A stretch of 64,000 bases of DNA, taken from NCBI RefSeq assembly GCF_014646055.1, contig NZ_BMMS01000012.1, positions 124,001 through 188,000 of the forward strand, written 5' to 3'. Every line of letters begins with the position of its first letter. The first letter of the stretch is position 1. The notes beneath the pieces were generated by a model. The model was not told the DNA's origin. It searched no databases and saw only the letters and a list, made by a program, of their open reading frames with translations. Below are positions 8,455 to 16,803 of the stretch, in pieces. Origin of the DNA: Wenjunlia tyrosinilytica (GTDB taxonomy: Bacteria; Actinomycetota; Actinomycetes; Streptomycetales; Streptomycetaceae). The position numbers and the translations under genes are program-made.

Positions 8455-8736
8455 ATGAGTGACGTGATCACGGTGGCCGGACCAGGTCGCACTGCTCTGC
8501 TCGAGAACGGCGCCGGCTTCCCGCCGGCGACCAGCGTGTCGTTCGCGGTTGGGCAGCTGTCGTCGGGCGATGCCATCTCCGATCTGATCATCGAAGAGCT
8601 GGACCGCTGGTCCGGGGACCCGCTCTCCGCCGCCTGGGAGATCAAAGGGTGCTGCACCTGCTACGTGCCGGACGACTCCCCGGAGAGGTCCCTCTCCGGT
8701 CTGATCGACGGTCCTTCGGCTGGTCGCTCCAAGTGA
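8455..8736 (+). CDS. Candidate azole RiPP precursor peptide
   Basis: A 93-residue peptide with no enzyme motif, directly before a YcaO cyclodehydratase gene. AGGGGG lies 8 nt before the ATG. The leader is mostly acidic/hydrophobic (AISDLIIEELDRW, 40-52). The only cysteines are Cys66, Cys67 and Cys69 in KGCCTCYVPDD, giving a Cys-Cys-Thr-Cys block that a cyclodehydratase plus dehydrogenase could turn into adjacent azoles. A 24-residue Ser/Pro/Asp-rich tail follows, which could be a follower to be removed or part of the product. The TGA stop overlaps the GTG of the YcaO gene, so the two are translationally coupled. Precursor status is inferred from context and composition. Confidence 0.78.
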   Translation: MSDVITVAGPGRTALLENGAGFPPATSVSFAVGQLSSGDAISDLIIEELDRWSGDPLSAAWEIKGCCTCYVPDDSPERSLSGLIDGPSAGRSK

Positions 8737-11045
8737 CCTCTCGGAAGGACACGGTGCTGCTTGAATCCCAACTCCTGGGATTCAAGCGGCACCTTCGCGC
8801 CGAGGTGGTGCCCGGAGAGGCGACATACCTCTTCTCCGAGCGCGGCGTGACCGCGATCCAGGGCAGACGGCTGGAGGAGATAGCCCCTCTCCTGGACGGC
8901 ACGCGTGACCTTTCCACACTCCTGTCCCAAGCGCCCGAGGGCGGCTCGCCGCAGCAGGTCGGGCAGATGGTGGACCAGCTCACCCGAGCGGGGCTGGTGG
9001 AGTGGCGTGATCCCGAACCGGAGCCGGACCGGGAGAGCCTGGCGGCAGAGGTGTACTGGGGGCTGGCCGGCCTCAACACCGTCGCGGCCCGCAGCAGGGT
9101 GGCGAACGGCCGGATCAACCTCGTGACGATGGGTGCCGTGGACGCCGACAGCGCCGCGGCCGTGCTGTCCGCGGGCGGCATCAGCGTGCTGACGGGCGGC
9201 GACGGCGGACCGTCGGCCGAGCAGGCCGACATCACCGTGGTCCTCTGCGACGACTACCTGGCCGACGAACTGGCCGGGATCGACGCCGAGCACCGCGCGT
9301 CCGGCAGGCCCTGGCTCCTGGCCAAGCCGGAAGGGGCGGAGGTGTGGATCGGCCCCGTCTTCCAGCCCGGTGGCGGATGCTGGCACTGCCTGGCCCACCG
9401 GCTGCGCGGCCACCGGCAGGCCGAGACACACGTCCAGCGCTCGCTCGGGCGGACCGGACCCGCGCCGCGACCGGTCGGCCGGATCCCCGCCCTCGACGGA
9501 CTCGGCACCCGGCTCGCCGCGCTCGAAGCGGTCAAGTGGCTGGCCGGCTACCGCTACGAGGTCCAGCAGGCGGTATGGGTTCTGGACAGCCTCGGGCTCG
9601 GCGGCGGGCTGCACCGGCTCCAGCGCCGCCCGCAGTGCTCCGCCTGCGGCGACCCCGGCCTCCTCGCCTCCCAGGTCGGCCGCCCCTTCCAGGTGCGGTC
9701 GCGGCCCAAGGTCCACTGCGCGGGAAACGACCACCGCGCCGCGACACCGGAGCAGGTGCTCGCCGAGTACAGCCACCTCGTCAGCCCGGTCACCGGCGTG
9801 GTGAAGGCCATCCGGCGCGACCCGCGAGGGCCGGCCTTCCTCAACTGCTTCCGCTCCGGCCCCAATGTCGCGGCCGGTTTGGAGGGGCTGTCCGGTATCC
9901 GCTCCGGGCTGCGCAACGAGAACGCCGGCAAGGGAGTCACCGCCGTACACGCGGAAGTGAGCGCGCTGTGCGAGGCGTTGGAGCGGCACTCCGCCTACTT
10001 CCACGGTGACGAGCCCCGGGTCAGGGAGTCCTACCGGGCCCTGGGCGATGTCGCCGTGCACCCGGACACCTGCCAGCTCTACGACGAGCGGCAGTTCCGG
10101 GACCGCGAGCGGTGGAACGCGGTGCACGGCCAGGGCCACTGGGTGCGCGAGCCCTTCGAGGAGGACACGCCCATCGACTGGACTCCGGTGTGGTCGCTCA
10201 CCGAGCAGCGTCAGCGCCTGCTGCCGACCGCCATGCTGTACTTCAACACCCCCATGGACTCCGGTCGGCGCTTCGTGGGCGCGGACTCCAACGGCAATGC
10301 CTCGGGCAGCAGCCTGGAGGACGCCACGGTGCACGGGTTCCTGGAGCTCGCGGAGCGGGACGCGGCATCGCTGTGGTGGTACAACCGCACCCGCCAGCCC
10401 GCCGTCGACATGGATGCCTTCGCCGACCCGTGGATCGGCCAGCTGCGCGATGTCTACGCCGAGTTGGGCCGTGAGATGTGGGTCCTCGATGTGACCTCGG
10501 ACCTCGGCGTTCCCGCCATGGTCGCCCTGTCCCGGCGAGTCACCGGCGGCCCCGAGGACATCATGCTGGGATACGGCGCCCACTTCGACCCCGTCATCGC
10601 GCTGCGGCGCGCCCTCAGCGAGTTGAACCAGCTCCTGCCCAGCGTGGTCGAGGCCCGGCCGGACGGCACCGGCTACGGTGCGAGCGACCCCACCATCCTG
10701 CGCTGGTGGCGGGAGGCGACGGTGGCCAACCAGCCCTATCTGCTGCCGGACGAGGACAGCGCGCCGCGCGCTCCCTGGGACTACTCCTACATTCCGCGCG
10801 TCGATCTCAAGGACGACATCGACGCCATCGTGTCCCTCGTTCGGGACAACGGCATGGACATGCTGGTTCTCGACCAGACCCAGCCAGACATCGGCCTGCC
10901 GGTGGTCAAGGTGGTTGTGCCCGGATTGCGGCACTTCCGCGCTCGGTTCGCTCCCGGGAGGCTCCACGACGTTCCGGTTCGCCTCGGGAGACGACCATGG
11001 CCCACGAAGTACGAGGATCTGAATCCTGTTCCCATGTTCGTCTGA
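8733..11045 (+). CDS. Fused E1-like/YcaO cyclodehydratase (TOMM C-D fusion)
   Basis: A 770-residue enzyme that would use ATP to cyclise Cys/Ser/Thr of the precursor to azolines. Residues about 1-95 look like a winged-helix leader-binding region. About 110-330 resemble the inactive E1/ThiF-like partner, with zinc-type cysteine pairs CWHC and CSAC. The rest is the YcaO domain, with ATP-site segments HAEVSALCEALERHSAYF and GNASGSSLEDATVHGFLELAERDA (quoted in parts in these motifs: SALCEALERH, ELAERDA). The C-terminus LNPVPMFV is proline-rich, as in peptide cyclodehydratases. The start is GTG 8733, overlapping the precursor stop as GTGA; a GTG at 8649 in frame lies inside the precursor gene and is rejected. 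Confidence 0.93.
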   Translation: MTSRKDTVLLESQLLGFKRHLRAEVVPGEATYLFSERGVTAIQGRRLEEIAPLLDGTRDLSTLLSQAPEGGSPQQVGQMVDQLTRAGLVEWRDPEPEPDRESLAAEVYWGLAGLNTVAARSRVANGRINLVTMGAVDADSAAAVLSAGGISVLTGGDGGPSAEQADITVVLCDDYLADELAGIDAEHRASGRPWLLAKPEGAEVWIGPVFQPGGGCWHCLAHRLRGHRQAETHVQRSLGRTGPAPRPVGRIPALDGLGTRLAALEAVKWLAGYRYEVQQAVWVLDSLGLGGGLHRLQRRPQCSACGDPGLLASQVGRPFQVRSRPKVHCAGNDHRAATPEQVLAEYSHLVSPVTGVVKAIRRDPRGPAFLNCFRSGPNVAAGLEGLSGIRSGLRNENAGKGVTAVHAEVSALCEALERHSAYFHGDEPRVRESYRALGDVAVHPDTCQLYDERQFRDRERWNAVHGQGHWVREPFEEDTPIDWTPVWSLTEQRQRLLPTAMLYFNTPMDSGRRFVGADSNGNASGSSLEDATVHGFLELAERDAASLWWYNRTRQPAVDMDAFADPWIGQLRDVYAELGREMWVLDVTSDLGVPAMVALSRRVTGGPEDIMLGYGAHFDPVIALRRALSELNQLLPSVVEARPDGTGYGASDPTILRWWREATVANQPYLLPDEDSAPRAPWDYSYIPRVDLKDDIDAIVSLVRDNGMDMLVLDQTQPDIGLPVVKVVVPGLRHFRARFAPGRLHDVPVRLGRRPWPTKYEDLNPVPMFV

Positions 11046-12778
11046 ATCCTGCCTCGCTGTATCCGCTGGCGGTCCTGCGCCCGCCGCAGACGTCCCGAGG
11101 AGCAGTCGTGCACCGCGAGCTTCCGTACGCCGACGCGCACGACGTGCGCCACGTGGAGCTGTGGTCACTGCGCGAGGACGTGCGGCTGGAGCAGGACACG
11201 GTGGCCGACACCGCGCTCCTGCACACCTGCTGGGGCAGGGTGCGGCTGACCCGGCTGGGTGCCATGGCCCATGAGGCGCTGCGCCGTATGACGTTCGGAC
11301 CGGTCTCCTTGGACAACGCCGTCTCCGCCCGTCTGAAGGACGCCGAGGGACCGAACGGAGAGGTGGAGGGAGTCCGCCGCGACCAGGAGCGGCTCGACGC
11401 GATCCTCGAGCACCTCCAGCATCTCGTGGTGCGCTCCCTCGGCCTCGAGGACGCCGACCAGCCGCTGCTGTCGGTGGTGCCCGTCGCTCCGGGGGCCGTG
11501 TTCCGGCTCCCCGAGGTGGGCCTCGACTGCGTCGCCAGGCTCTCCCGGTTCGCCTCGCTGCGCAGCGAGGACGACGAGATGGTGGTGGAGTCGCCGCTGT
11601 CCCTGCACCGGGTGGTGCTGCACCGCAACGAGGCCGCGCGTGTGCTCTTCTCCCTCGCGCAGCCGCGGACCGTGGCCGACATCGTGGCGGCGGCGGCACT
11701 GCCCCGGCCGGTGGTGGTCGACCTCGTCCGCTACCTGGTCGCGGCGGGCGCGGTGCTGCTGTCGGAACCTTCGGGCGAGGACCGGGAAGACCTGGGGAGG
11801 GCGGGACCGGGCCGGGCCCGTCCGGGGGCCGGCGCACCGCGCTTCGCCGAGGACACCGATCCCGCGCTGCTCGGCTGGGCACCGGCTGAGATGCTCTTCC
11901 ACACCCGCAGCCGCTTCGGACGGTACGGTCCCTACGGTTCGGGGCACCCACCGCTCGGGGGCTCGCCGGCGGAGCCGTTGCTCAAGCCGGTGCCGCAGGG
12001 GGCCCGCACCGCTTTGCCGCGTCCCTCTCTGGACGAGGTGCTCTCCCGTGACCTCCCGCTCACCGCGGTCCTGGAGAGCCGAAGGTCCGTGCGCCGGTAC
12101 GGCGAGGCGGCGCTGACTCTGGAACAGGTCGGCGAACTGCTCTACCGCTCGGCCCGGGTAAGGGCGAAGCTCTCGGTCCCCGGCAGCGCCCCCTCCCGCC
12201 ATCTCACGACCAGCCGTCCCTACCCGACGGGCGGAAGCTCGTACGAGCTCGAGATCTATGCCACGGTCGGCCGATGCGAAGGGCTGGACCGCGGTGTCTA
12301 CTACTATGACCCCTGCGATCACTGCCTGGTCCTGGTCGACCAGGACGCGCACGCGGTCACCCGGCTGCTCGGCTGCGCCCAAGTCGGCGCCGGTATGCAC
12401 GAGCCTCCGCCGTTGCTCCTGACCATCACGGCCCGATTCGGGCGGGTTTCACGGAAGTACAGCGGAATGTGGTACGCCCTGATACTCAAGGATGTAGGCG
12501 TTCTACAGCAAACGCTGTACCTCGTCTCCACCGCGATGGGGCTCGCGCCGTGCGCACTTGGCGGTGGAGACATGGACGCCTCGGCGCGCTCCTTCCGCCT
12601 CGACTGGCGCGAGGAGTCAAGCGTCGGTGAATTCCTGGTGGGCCCAAGACCTTCGGACCAGGGCATGCGCGAAAGTCATGAGGGTTTATGGTGTGACATC
12701 TCCGCGTTGACCGAGTCTCCGGTCAACGACCCTGCCTGGGCGAGGTCGTTCACCGGACAAACGCTTTCGGACCGCTGA
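10997..12778 (+). CDS. SagB-like FMN-dependent azoline dehydrogenase
   Basis: A 593-residue protein. The C-terminal half is a nitroreductase-fold domain (about 350-560: ESRRSVRRYGEAALTLEQVG, PTGGSSYELEIYA, ALGGGDMDASARS), the type that oxidises azolines to azoles with FMN. The N-terminal 300 residues are the extra region seen in actinobacterial SagB-type TOMM dehydrogenases. ATG 10997 has GGGAGA 8 nt upstream and overlaps the YcaO gene by 49 bp. GTG 11108, with AGGAG 5 nt upstream, is an equally good start giving 556 residues. With the two preceding genes it forms a complete azole-installing set. Confidence 0.88.
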   Translation: MAHEVRGSESCSHVRLNPASLYPLAVLRPPQTSRGAVVHRELPYADAHDVRHVELWSLREDVRLEQDTVADTALLHTCWGRVRLTRLGAMAHEALRRMTFGPVSLDNAVSARLKDAEGPNGEVEGVRRDQERLDAILEHLQHLVVRSLGLEDADQPLLSVVPVAPGAVFRLPEVGLDCVARLSRFASLRSEDDEMVVESPLSLHRVVLHRNEAARVLFSLAQPRTVADIVAAAALPRPVVVDLVRYLVAAGAVLLSEPSGEDREDLGRAGPGRARPGAGAPRFAEDTDPALLGWAPAEMLFHTRSRFGRYGPYGSGHPPLGGSPAEPLLKPVPQGARTALPRPSLDEVLSRDLPLTAVLESRRSVRRYGEAALTLEQVGELLYRSARVRAKLSVPGSAPSRHLTTSRPYPTGGSSYELEIYATVGRCEGLDRGVYYYDPCDHCLVLVDQDAHAVTRLLGCAQVGAGMHEPPPLLLTITARFGRVSRKYSGMWYALILKDVGVLQQTLYLVSTAMGLAPCALGGGDMDASARSFRLDWREESSVGEFLVGPRPSDQGMRESHEGLWCDISALTESPVNDPAWARSFTGQTLSDR

Positions 12779-12885
12779 GAAGCCCGTTTCGCATTCGCAG
12801 CCAGGGGCCCCCACGTAGGCTCGATGTGGTCGCCACCACACCACGGCCACTGGCTGCTTGCTTCCACATCGTTGCGAGGAGATCC

Positions 12886-14214
12886 ATGTCGGGCACCACG
12901 AGCCGTTCGTCTGACGGTCCACCAGGAACGCCGTCGGACAGGACGGGGCCGCGCTCCTGGCGACAGGTCGACGACACATCGATGGCTCCTGTGAAATCCC
13001 GGTTCCTCCAGGATCCCGACCTGGTCCCGCGGTTCACCACGCTGATCGTGCTCGTGGTGACCATCGGGTTCTGCACGGTCGCCGTCTTCAACCTGTGGAG
13101 GCGCGATCCGAGTCTACCGGTGCTCATCGGCGCCATCGCCTGCCTCACTCTTCTGACGGCGTTGCAGATATCGTTGATCGCCGCGCGCACCCGCCCGCTG
13201 CGACGGCGCTGGGGCCCCTATGTCCTGCTGGCGCAGACCCCCCTGGTGTACGTCCCGTTCATCGTGGCGGACAACGGCTGGGTCGGTATGCCCGGCTTCC
13301 TGGCGGGTTCCGCGCTCCTGGTGCTGCGCCCCGTGTACGCCTGGACCGTGTTCGCGATCGTGTCGCTCAGTATCGGGGGCGTCCAACTGCTCCTGCACTC
13401 GGGCCTGCTGGACACGATCTACTTCATGATCAGCAGCGTCATCACCAGCCTCATGGTGTACGGGCTCTCCCGCCTGTCCGACCTGGTCAGGGAGGTCCAT
13501 GAGGCAAGGGCGGAGCTGGCCCGGCTGGCGGTGACGCAGGAGCGGCTGCGGTTCGCCCGCGATCTGCACGACCTGCTGGGCTACAGCCTGTCCGCCATCA
13601 CACTCAAGAGCGAGCTGGTCTACCGGCTGGTGGACCGCCACCCCGCTCGGGCGAAGCGGGAGTTGGAGCAGGTCCTGGAGCTCGCCCGCCAGGCGCTGGC
13701 CGATGTGCGGGAGGTCTCGACCTCCTACCGGCAGATGTCGCTGGGCGCCGAGTGCGCCTCCGCCCGCTCGGTGCTGTCGGCCGCGGACATCCACGTCGAC
13801 ATGGCGGTGAGCATCCAGGAGTTGAACGGGGCGGCCAACACCGTTCTGGCCACCGTGCTGCGCGAGGGCATAACCAATGTGCTGCGCCACAGCAAGGCAC
13901 AGCGGTGCGAGATCCGGGCCGCCAGCGCCGACGGCAAGGCCTGCCTGACCATAGTGAACGACGGCGTACGCCGGCCTCAGCATCCCTCGGAGCGCAAGGG
14001 CACCGGCATAGACAACCTGGACCAGCGGCTGGAGATCCTCGGGGGCTCGCTGGAAGCGGGTGTCCGCGAGGACGGGCGCTTCCAGCTCGTGGCCAGGGTC
14101 CCCGTGTCCTTTCCGGATGACAGAGCGGCCACGGTGGCCGAGGATGGGTCGCAGGAGGCCGAATCGGTGCCCGGGGAGACCGCCGGGAAGACCGCCGACC
14201 ACACCGCGGCATGA
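12886..14214 (+). CDS. DesK/NarX-type membrane sensor histidine kinase
   Basis: A 442-residue kinase with about five N-terminal membrane segments (roughly 60-205), then a HisKA_3 dimerisation segment RFARDLHDLLGYSLSAITLK with the phospho-acceptor His. The HATPase domain shows REGITNVLRHSKAQ and KGTGIDNLDQRLEILGG. GAGGAG precedes ATG 12886. It ends tail-to-tail with the response regulator gene at 14266, with a shared hairpin between them. The signal is unknown. As it sits inside the cluster it probably adjusts its expression, perhaps with product or membrane state. Confidence 0.93.
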   Translation: MSGTTSRSSDGPPGTPSDRTGPRSWRQVDDTSMAPVKSRFLQDPDLVPRFTTLIVLVVTIGFCTVAVFNLWRRDPSLPVLIGAIACLTLLTALQISLIAARTRPLRRRWGPYVLLAQTPLVYVPFIVADNGWVGMPGFLAGSALLVLRPVYAWTVFAIVSLSIGGVQLLLHSGLLDTIYFMISSVITSLMVYGLSRLSDLVREVHEARAELARLAVTQERLRFARDLHDLLGYSLSAITLKSELVYRLVDRHPARAKRELEQVLELARQALADVREVSTSYRQMSLGAECASARSVLSAADIHVDMAVSIQELNGAANTVLATVLREGITNVLRHSKAQRCEIRAASADGKACLTIVNDGVRRPQHPSERKGTGIDNLDQRLEILGGSLEAGVREDGRFQLVARVPVSFPDDRAATVAEDGSQEAESVPGETAGKTADHTAA

Positions 14215-14223
14215 GCGCCTCCC

Positions 14224-14249
14224 CCCGGCGGCCGCTCCCGGCCGCCGGG
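14224..14249. terminator. Bidirectional terminator between kinase and regulator genes
   Basis: A perfect 11-bp stem, CCCGGCGGCCG (14224-14234) with CGGCCGCCGGG (14239-14249), and a 4-nt loop between convergent genes. Confidence 0.75.
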
Positions 14250-14265
14250 CCCGGACCGGCCGGAC

Positions 14266-14871
14266 TCAGACCCAGCCGGACTCCTGGGCCATGCGGATCG
14301 CGTCGACGCGGTTGCGAGCGTTGAGCTTGGCAACGATCGCGGTCAGGTAGTTGCGGACCGTTCCCGGGGACAGGAACAGGCGGGCGGCGATCTCAACGGC
14401 CTCTGCGCCGCCCGCCGCCAAGCGCAGTACCTCGACCTCGCGTGAGGTCAGCGGGTTCTCCACCGCGTCCCAGGCGGCGATGGCCAGCTGGGGGTCGACC
14501 ACCCGCTGCCCGGCCGCCACTCCGCGGATGGCGGCCGCGAGGCGGTCCGGCGGGGCGTCCTTCAGAATGAAACCGGACACGTGCGCGTCCATGGCCCGGC
14601 GCAGATTGCCGGGGCGGCCCAGGCTGGTGAGTATCAGCACCCGGCACTGCGGGAGTTCGCGGCGCAGCGCGGCCGCCGCGGTGATGCCGTCGATGCCCGG
14701 CAGGTCTATGTCGAGAACCGCCACATCGGGGCGGGCTTTCAGGGCCGCGGGAAGGATGTCGTCGCCGGACTCCACCTCCGCCGCCACTTCGATGTCGGGC
14801 TCGAGTTCCAGCAGGGCGACCAGCGCACCCCGCACCATGTTCATGTCCTCGGCCAGAAGGATCCTGATCAC
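14266..14871 (-). CDS. NarL/LuxR-family response regulator
   Basis: A 201-residue two-component regulator. The receiver domain has the acidic pair AED near the N-terminus, the phospho-acceptor Asp in DVAVLDIDLPGIDG and Lys in GFILKDAP. The C-terminal LuxR helix-turn-helix is LTSREVEVLRLAAGG through LSPGTVRNYL. The start is GTG 14871, with a G-rich ribosome binding site upstream. It is convergent with its likely partner kinase and divergent from the P450 gene; the 235-bp gap holds both promoters. Confidence 0.93.
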   Translation of the reverse strand: MIRILLAEDMNMVRGALVALLELEPDIEVAAEVESGDDILPAALKARPDVAVLDIDLPGIDGITAAAALRRELPQCRVLILTSLGRPGNLRRAMDAHVSGFILKDAPPDRLAAAIRGVAAGQRVVDPQLAIAAWDAVENPLTSREVEVLRLAAGGAEAVEIAARLFLSPGTVRNYLTAIVAKLNARNRVDAIRMAQESGWV

Positions 14872-14978
14872 CGTGCCCCCCGTCACTTCAAACGACTCGC
14901 CAGTAGCCGGACCATCACCCTGGGCGTTCAGTTTCACGGCGATCGTAGAACAGAATCGCGATGAATAGACGCTGGTAA

Positions 14979-15007
14979 TCAAGTCGGATTCGAGGCGTAC
15001 TCGACCG
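14979..15007 (+). promoter_or_regulatory. Candidate SARP box upstream of the P450 gene
   Basis: Three heptamers at an exact 11-bp period: TCAAGTC (14979-14985), TCGAGGC (14990-14996) and TCGACCG (15001-15007), each separated by 4 bp. They fit the TC(G/A)AGNN pattern known for SARP activators and lie about 100 bp before the P450 start. Confidence 0.6.
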
Positions 15008-15106
15008 CGCTTCCGCTTCCCGTACCGATGATCGGTCGTTGTGCCACGGCCTGTCGCAGGCCCGGCCCCGCGGCATCCCCGCACAGCGACTTCCCGGGAG
15101 GCGCCC

Positions 15107-16315
15107 ATGAACGACCGCACCGCGACCACCAGCGACGTACGGAAGTACCCCTTCGACAGGGCCTCCTCCACCGAGCCTCCCGCCGTCTACGAGGAACTGC
15201 GCGCCCAGGAGCCCGTGGCCCGCGTGGTCTTCCCCAGCGGCGACGAGGGATACGTCGTCAGCCGCTACGAGGACGTGCGCACCGTGCTGGGCGACGCGCG
15301 GTTCAGCCGGGCGGCGACCGTGCGCCCGGACGCGCCGCGGCTGACCACCGTGCGTTTCGAGTCGGGTGGCCTGTTCACCATGGATCCGCCCGAGCACACC
15401 AGGCTGAGGGCCCTGGTCTCCAGGGAGTTCACCCCGCGGCGGGTGGAGGCGATGCTGCCGCGCATCGAGGCCGTCACCTCGGAACTGCTCGACGCGATGG
15501 AGGCCCGGAAAGGCCCCGTCGACCTCGCGGACGCCTTCGCCGCTCCGCTTCCCATCGCCGTCATCTGCGAGCTGCTGGGGGTGCCCCCGCGCGACCGCGC
15601 CGACTTCGGCACCTGGTCGGCCGGGATCCTGTCGATCACCGCGCACACGCAGGAGGAGGTGCTGGCCCTGCGCGGCTCGCTCTTCCAGTACCTCAACGGT
15701 CTGGTGGCCGCCAAGCGGGAGAACCCGGGCGAGGACCTGCTCAGCGCCCTGGTGTCCGCGCACGACGAGGAGGACCGGCTCAGCGGGCAGGAACTTCTGA
15801 CGATGCTGATGACCCTGCTGGTGGCCGGGTACGAGACCACGGCGTCGGTGCTGGGCAACGCGGTGTTCACCCTGCTGCGCAACCCCGGCTCGCTCGCGGC
15901 GCTCGCGGACGATCCCGCGCGTCTGGAGCGGGCGGTGGAGGAGCTCCTGCGCGTCAACCCCATCGGTGACGGCGGCCCCCTGCGGGTGACGCTGGAGGAC
16001 GTCGAGGTCGCGGGCACGGTGATCCCCGAGGGCAGCGCGGTGATCGCCTCCGTCTGCGCCGCCAACCAGGACGGTCTGCGTTTCCCGGACCCCGAGGCGT
16101 ACTGCCCGGCGCGCGCCGACGGGCCGCATCTGGCCTTCGGGCACGGACCGCACTTCTGCCTCGGCGCCCCGCTGGCCAGGGCCGAGCTGAGGATTGCCCT
16201 GTCCGCCCTGGCCAGGCGCTTGCCCGGACTGCGCCTGGCCGTTCCGGCCGATCAGGTGCGGATGCGCACCGGACTGATGCTCAACCGCCTGGAGGCGCTC
16301 CCGGTCACCTGGTGA
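15107..16315 (+). CDS. Cytochrome P450 monooxygenase
   Basis: A 402-residue bacterial class I P450. The I-helix oxygen-binding motif is LLVAGYETTAS, the K-helix ExxR is ELLR, and the heme loop is FGHGPHFCLGAPLARAEL with the axial Cys. GGGAGG precedes ATG 15107. No ferredoxin gene is adjacent. Its 3' end overlaps the converging DUF4260 gene by 64 bp. As the only P450 of the cluster it is a probable hydroxylating or epoxidising tailoring enzyme; the substrate is unknown. Confidence 0.95.
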   Translation: MNDRTATTSDVRKYPFDRASSTEPPAVYEELRAQEPVARVVFPSGDEGYVVSRYEDVRTVLGDARFSRAATVRPDAPRLTTVRFESGGLFTMDPPEHTRLRALVSREFTPRRVEAMLPRIEAVTSELLDAMEARKGPVDLADAFAAPLPIAVICELLGVPPRDRADFGTWSAGILSITAHTQEEVLALRGSLFQYLNGLVAAKRENPGEDLLSALVSAHDEEDRLSGQELLTMLMTLLVAGYETTASVLGNAVFTLLRNPGSLAALADDPARLERAVEELLRVNPIGDGGPLRVTLEDVEVAGTVIPEGSAVIASVCAANQDGLRFPDPEAYCPARADGPHLAFGHGPHFCLGAPLARAELRIALSALARRLPGLRLAVPADQVRMRTGLMLNRLEALPVTW

Positions 16316-16788
16316 ACGGGGCCTTCGGGCCCGGCGTCCGCGGGGCGCGGACGGGCCGCTATGTAGCCGTCCGCGTCCCTGGGGCCGTAGCCCCAGCCCC
16401 GGTCCCAGCCGATGTGGCCCAGCCAGCCGAGGCCGGCCACGAGCAGCGAGCGGTTCCTGGTCAGCGCCGCGGCCATCAGGATCGCCGCCGGGACGACCGG
16501 TGTGTGCATCGCGTTGTACGGGCCGATGGCGTAGGACGGCATCCGCTTCCAGCTGGGCGCGGCGGCGATGCCGATGACCAGGGAGATGTCGGGCGCCACC
16601 GCGCTCGCCCACAGCACCTTGCTGCGCCGCCCGCCGATTCTCGCCCCGGCGACCAGCGCTCCCACGCCCACCGCGCCGCTGAGCACCCGGCCGAGCGGGG
16701 ACGTCCAGGTCCACGCCCCCGCCGGTCCCGTCCCGGCGGCTCCGGTCCCACCGGCTTTCGTTCCGGTCCCCCGTCGTGCACGTTCCAT
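16252..16788 (-). CDS. DUF4260-like small membrane protein
   Basis: A 178-residue protein with three or four hydrophobic segments. It ends in the pattern typical of DUF4260 (LGWLGHIGWDRGWGYG). The N-terminal 35 residues are Gly/Ala/Thr-rich and the last 35, overlapping the P450 gene on the other strand, look unconserved. Function is unknown for the family. It is the last gene of the long minus-strand operon, 15 bp after the hydrolase gene, so it is co-transcribed with the lipid-arm genes. Confidence 0.7.
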   Translation of the reverse strand: MERARRGTGTKAGGTGAAGTGPAGAWTWTSPLGRVLSGAVGVGALVAGARIGGRRSKVLWASAVAPDISLVIGIAAAPSWKRMPSYAIGPYNAMHTPVVPAAILMAAALTRNRSLLVAGLGWLGHIGWDRGWGYGPRDADGYIAARPRPADAGPEGPVHQVTGSASRRLSISPVRIRT

Positions 16789-16803
16789 TCGGCCCTCCCG
16801 GCC

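Noticed and set aside
8661..11951. A minus-strand open frame of 1096 codons opposite the YcaO and SagB genes.
   Set aside because: Same reason: low-complexity Arg/Gly/Pro translation, with clear enzyme motifs on the plus strand.
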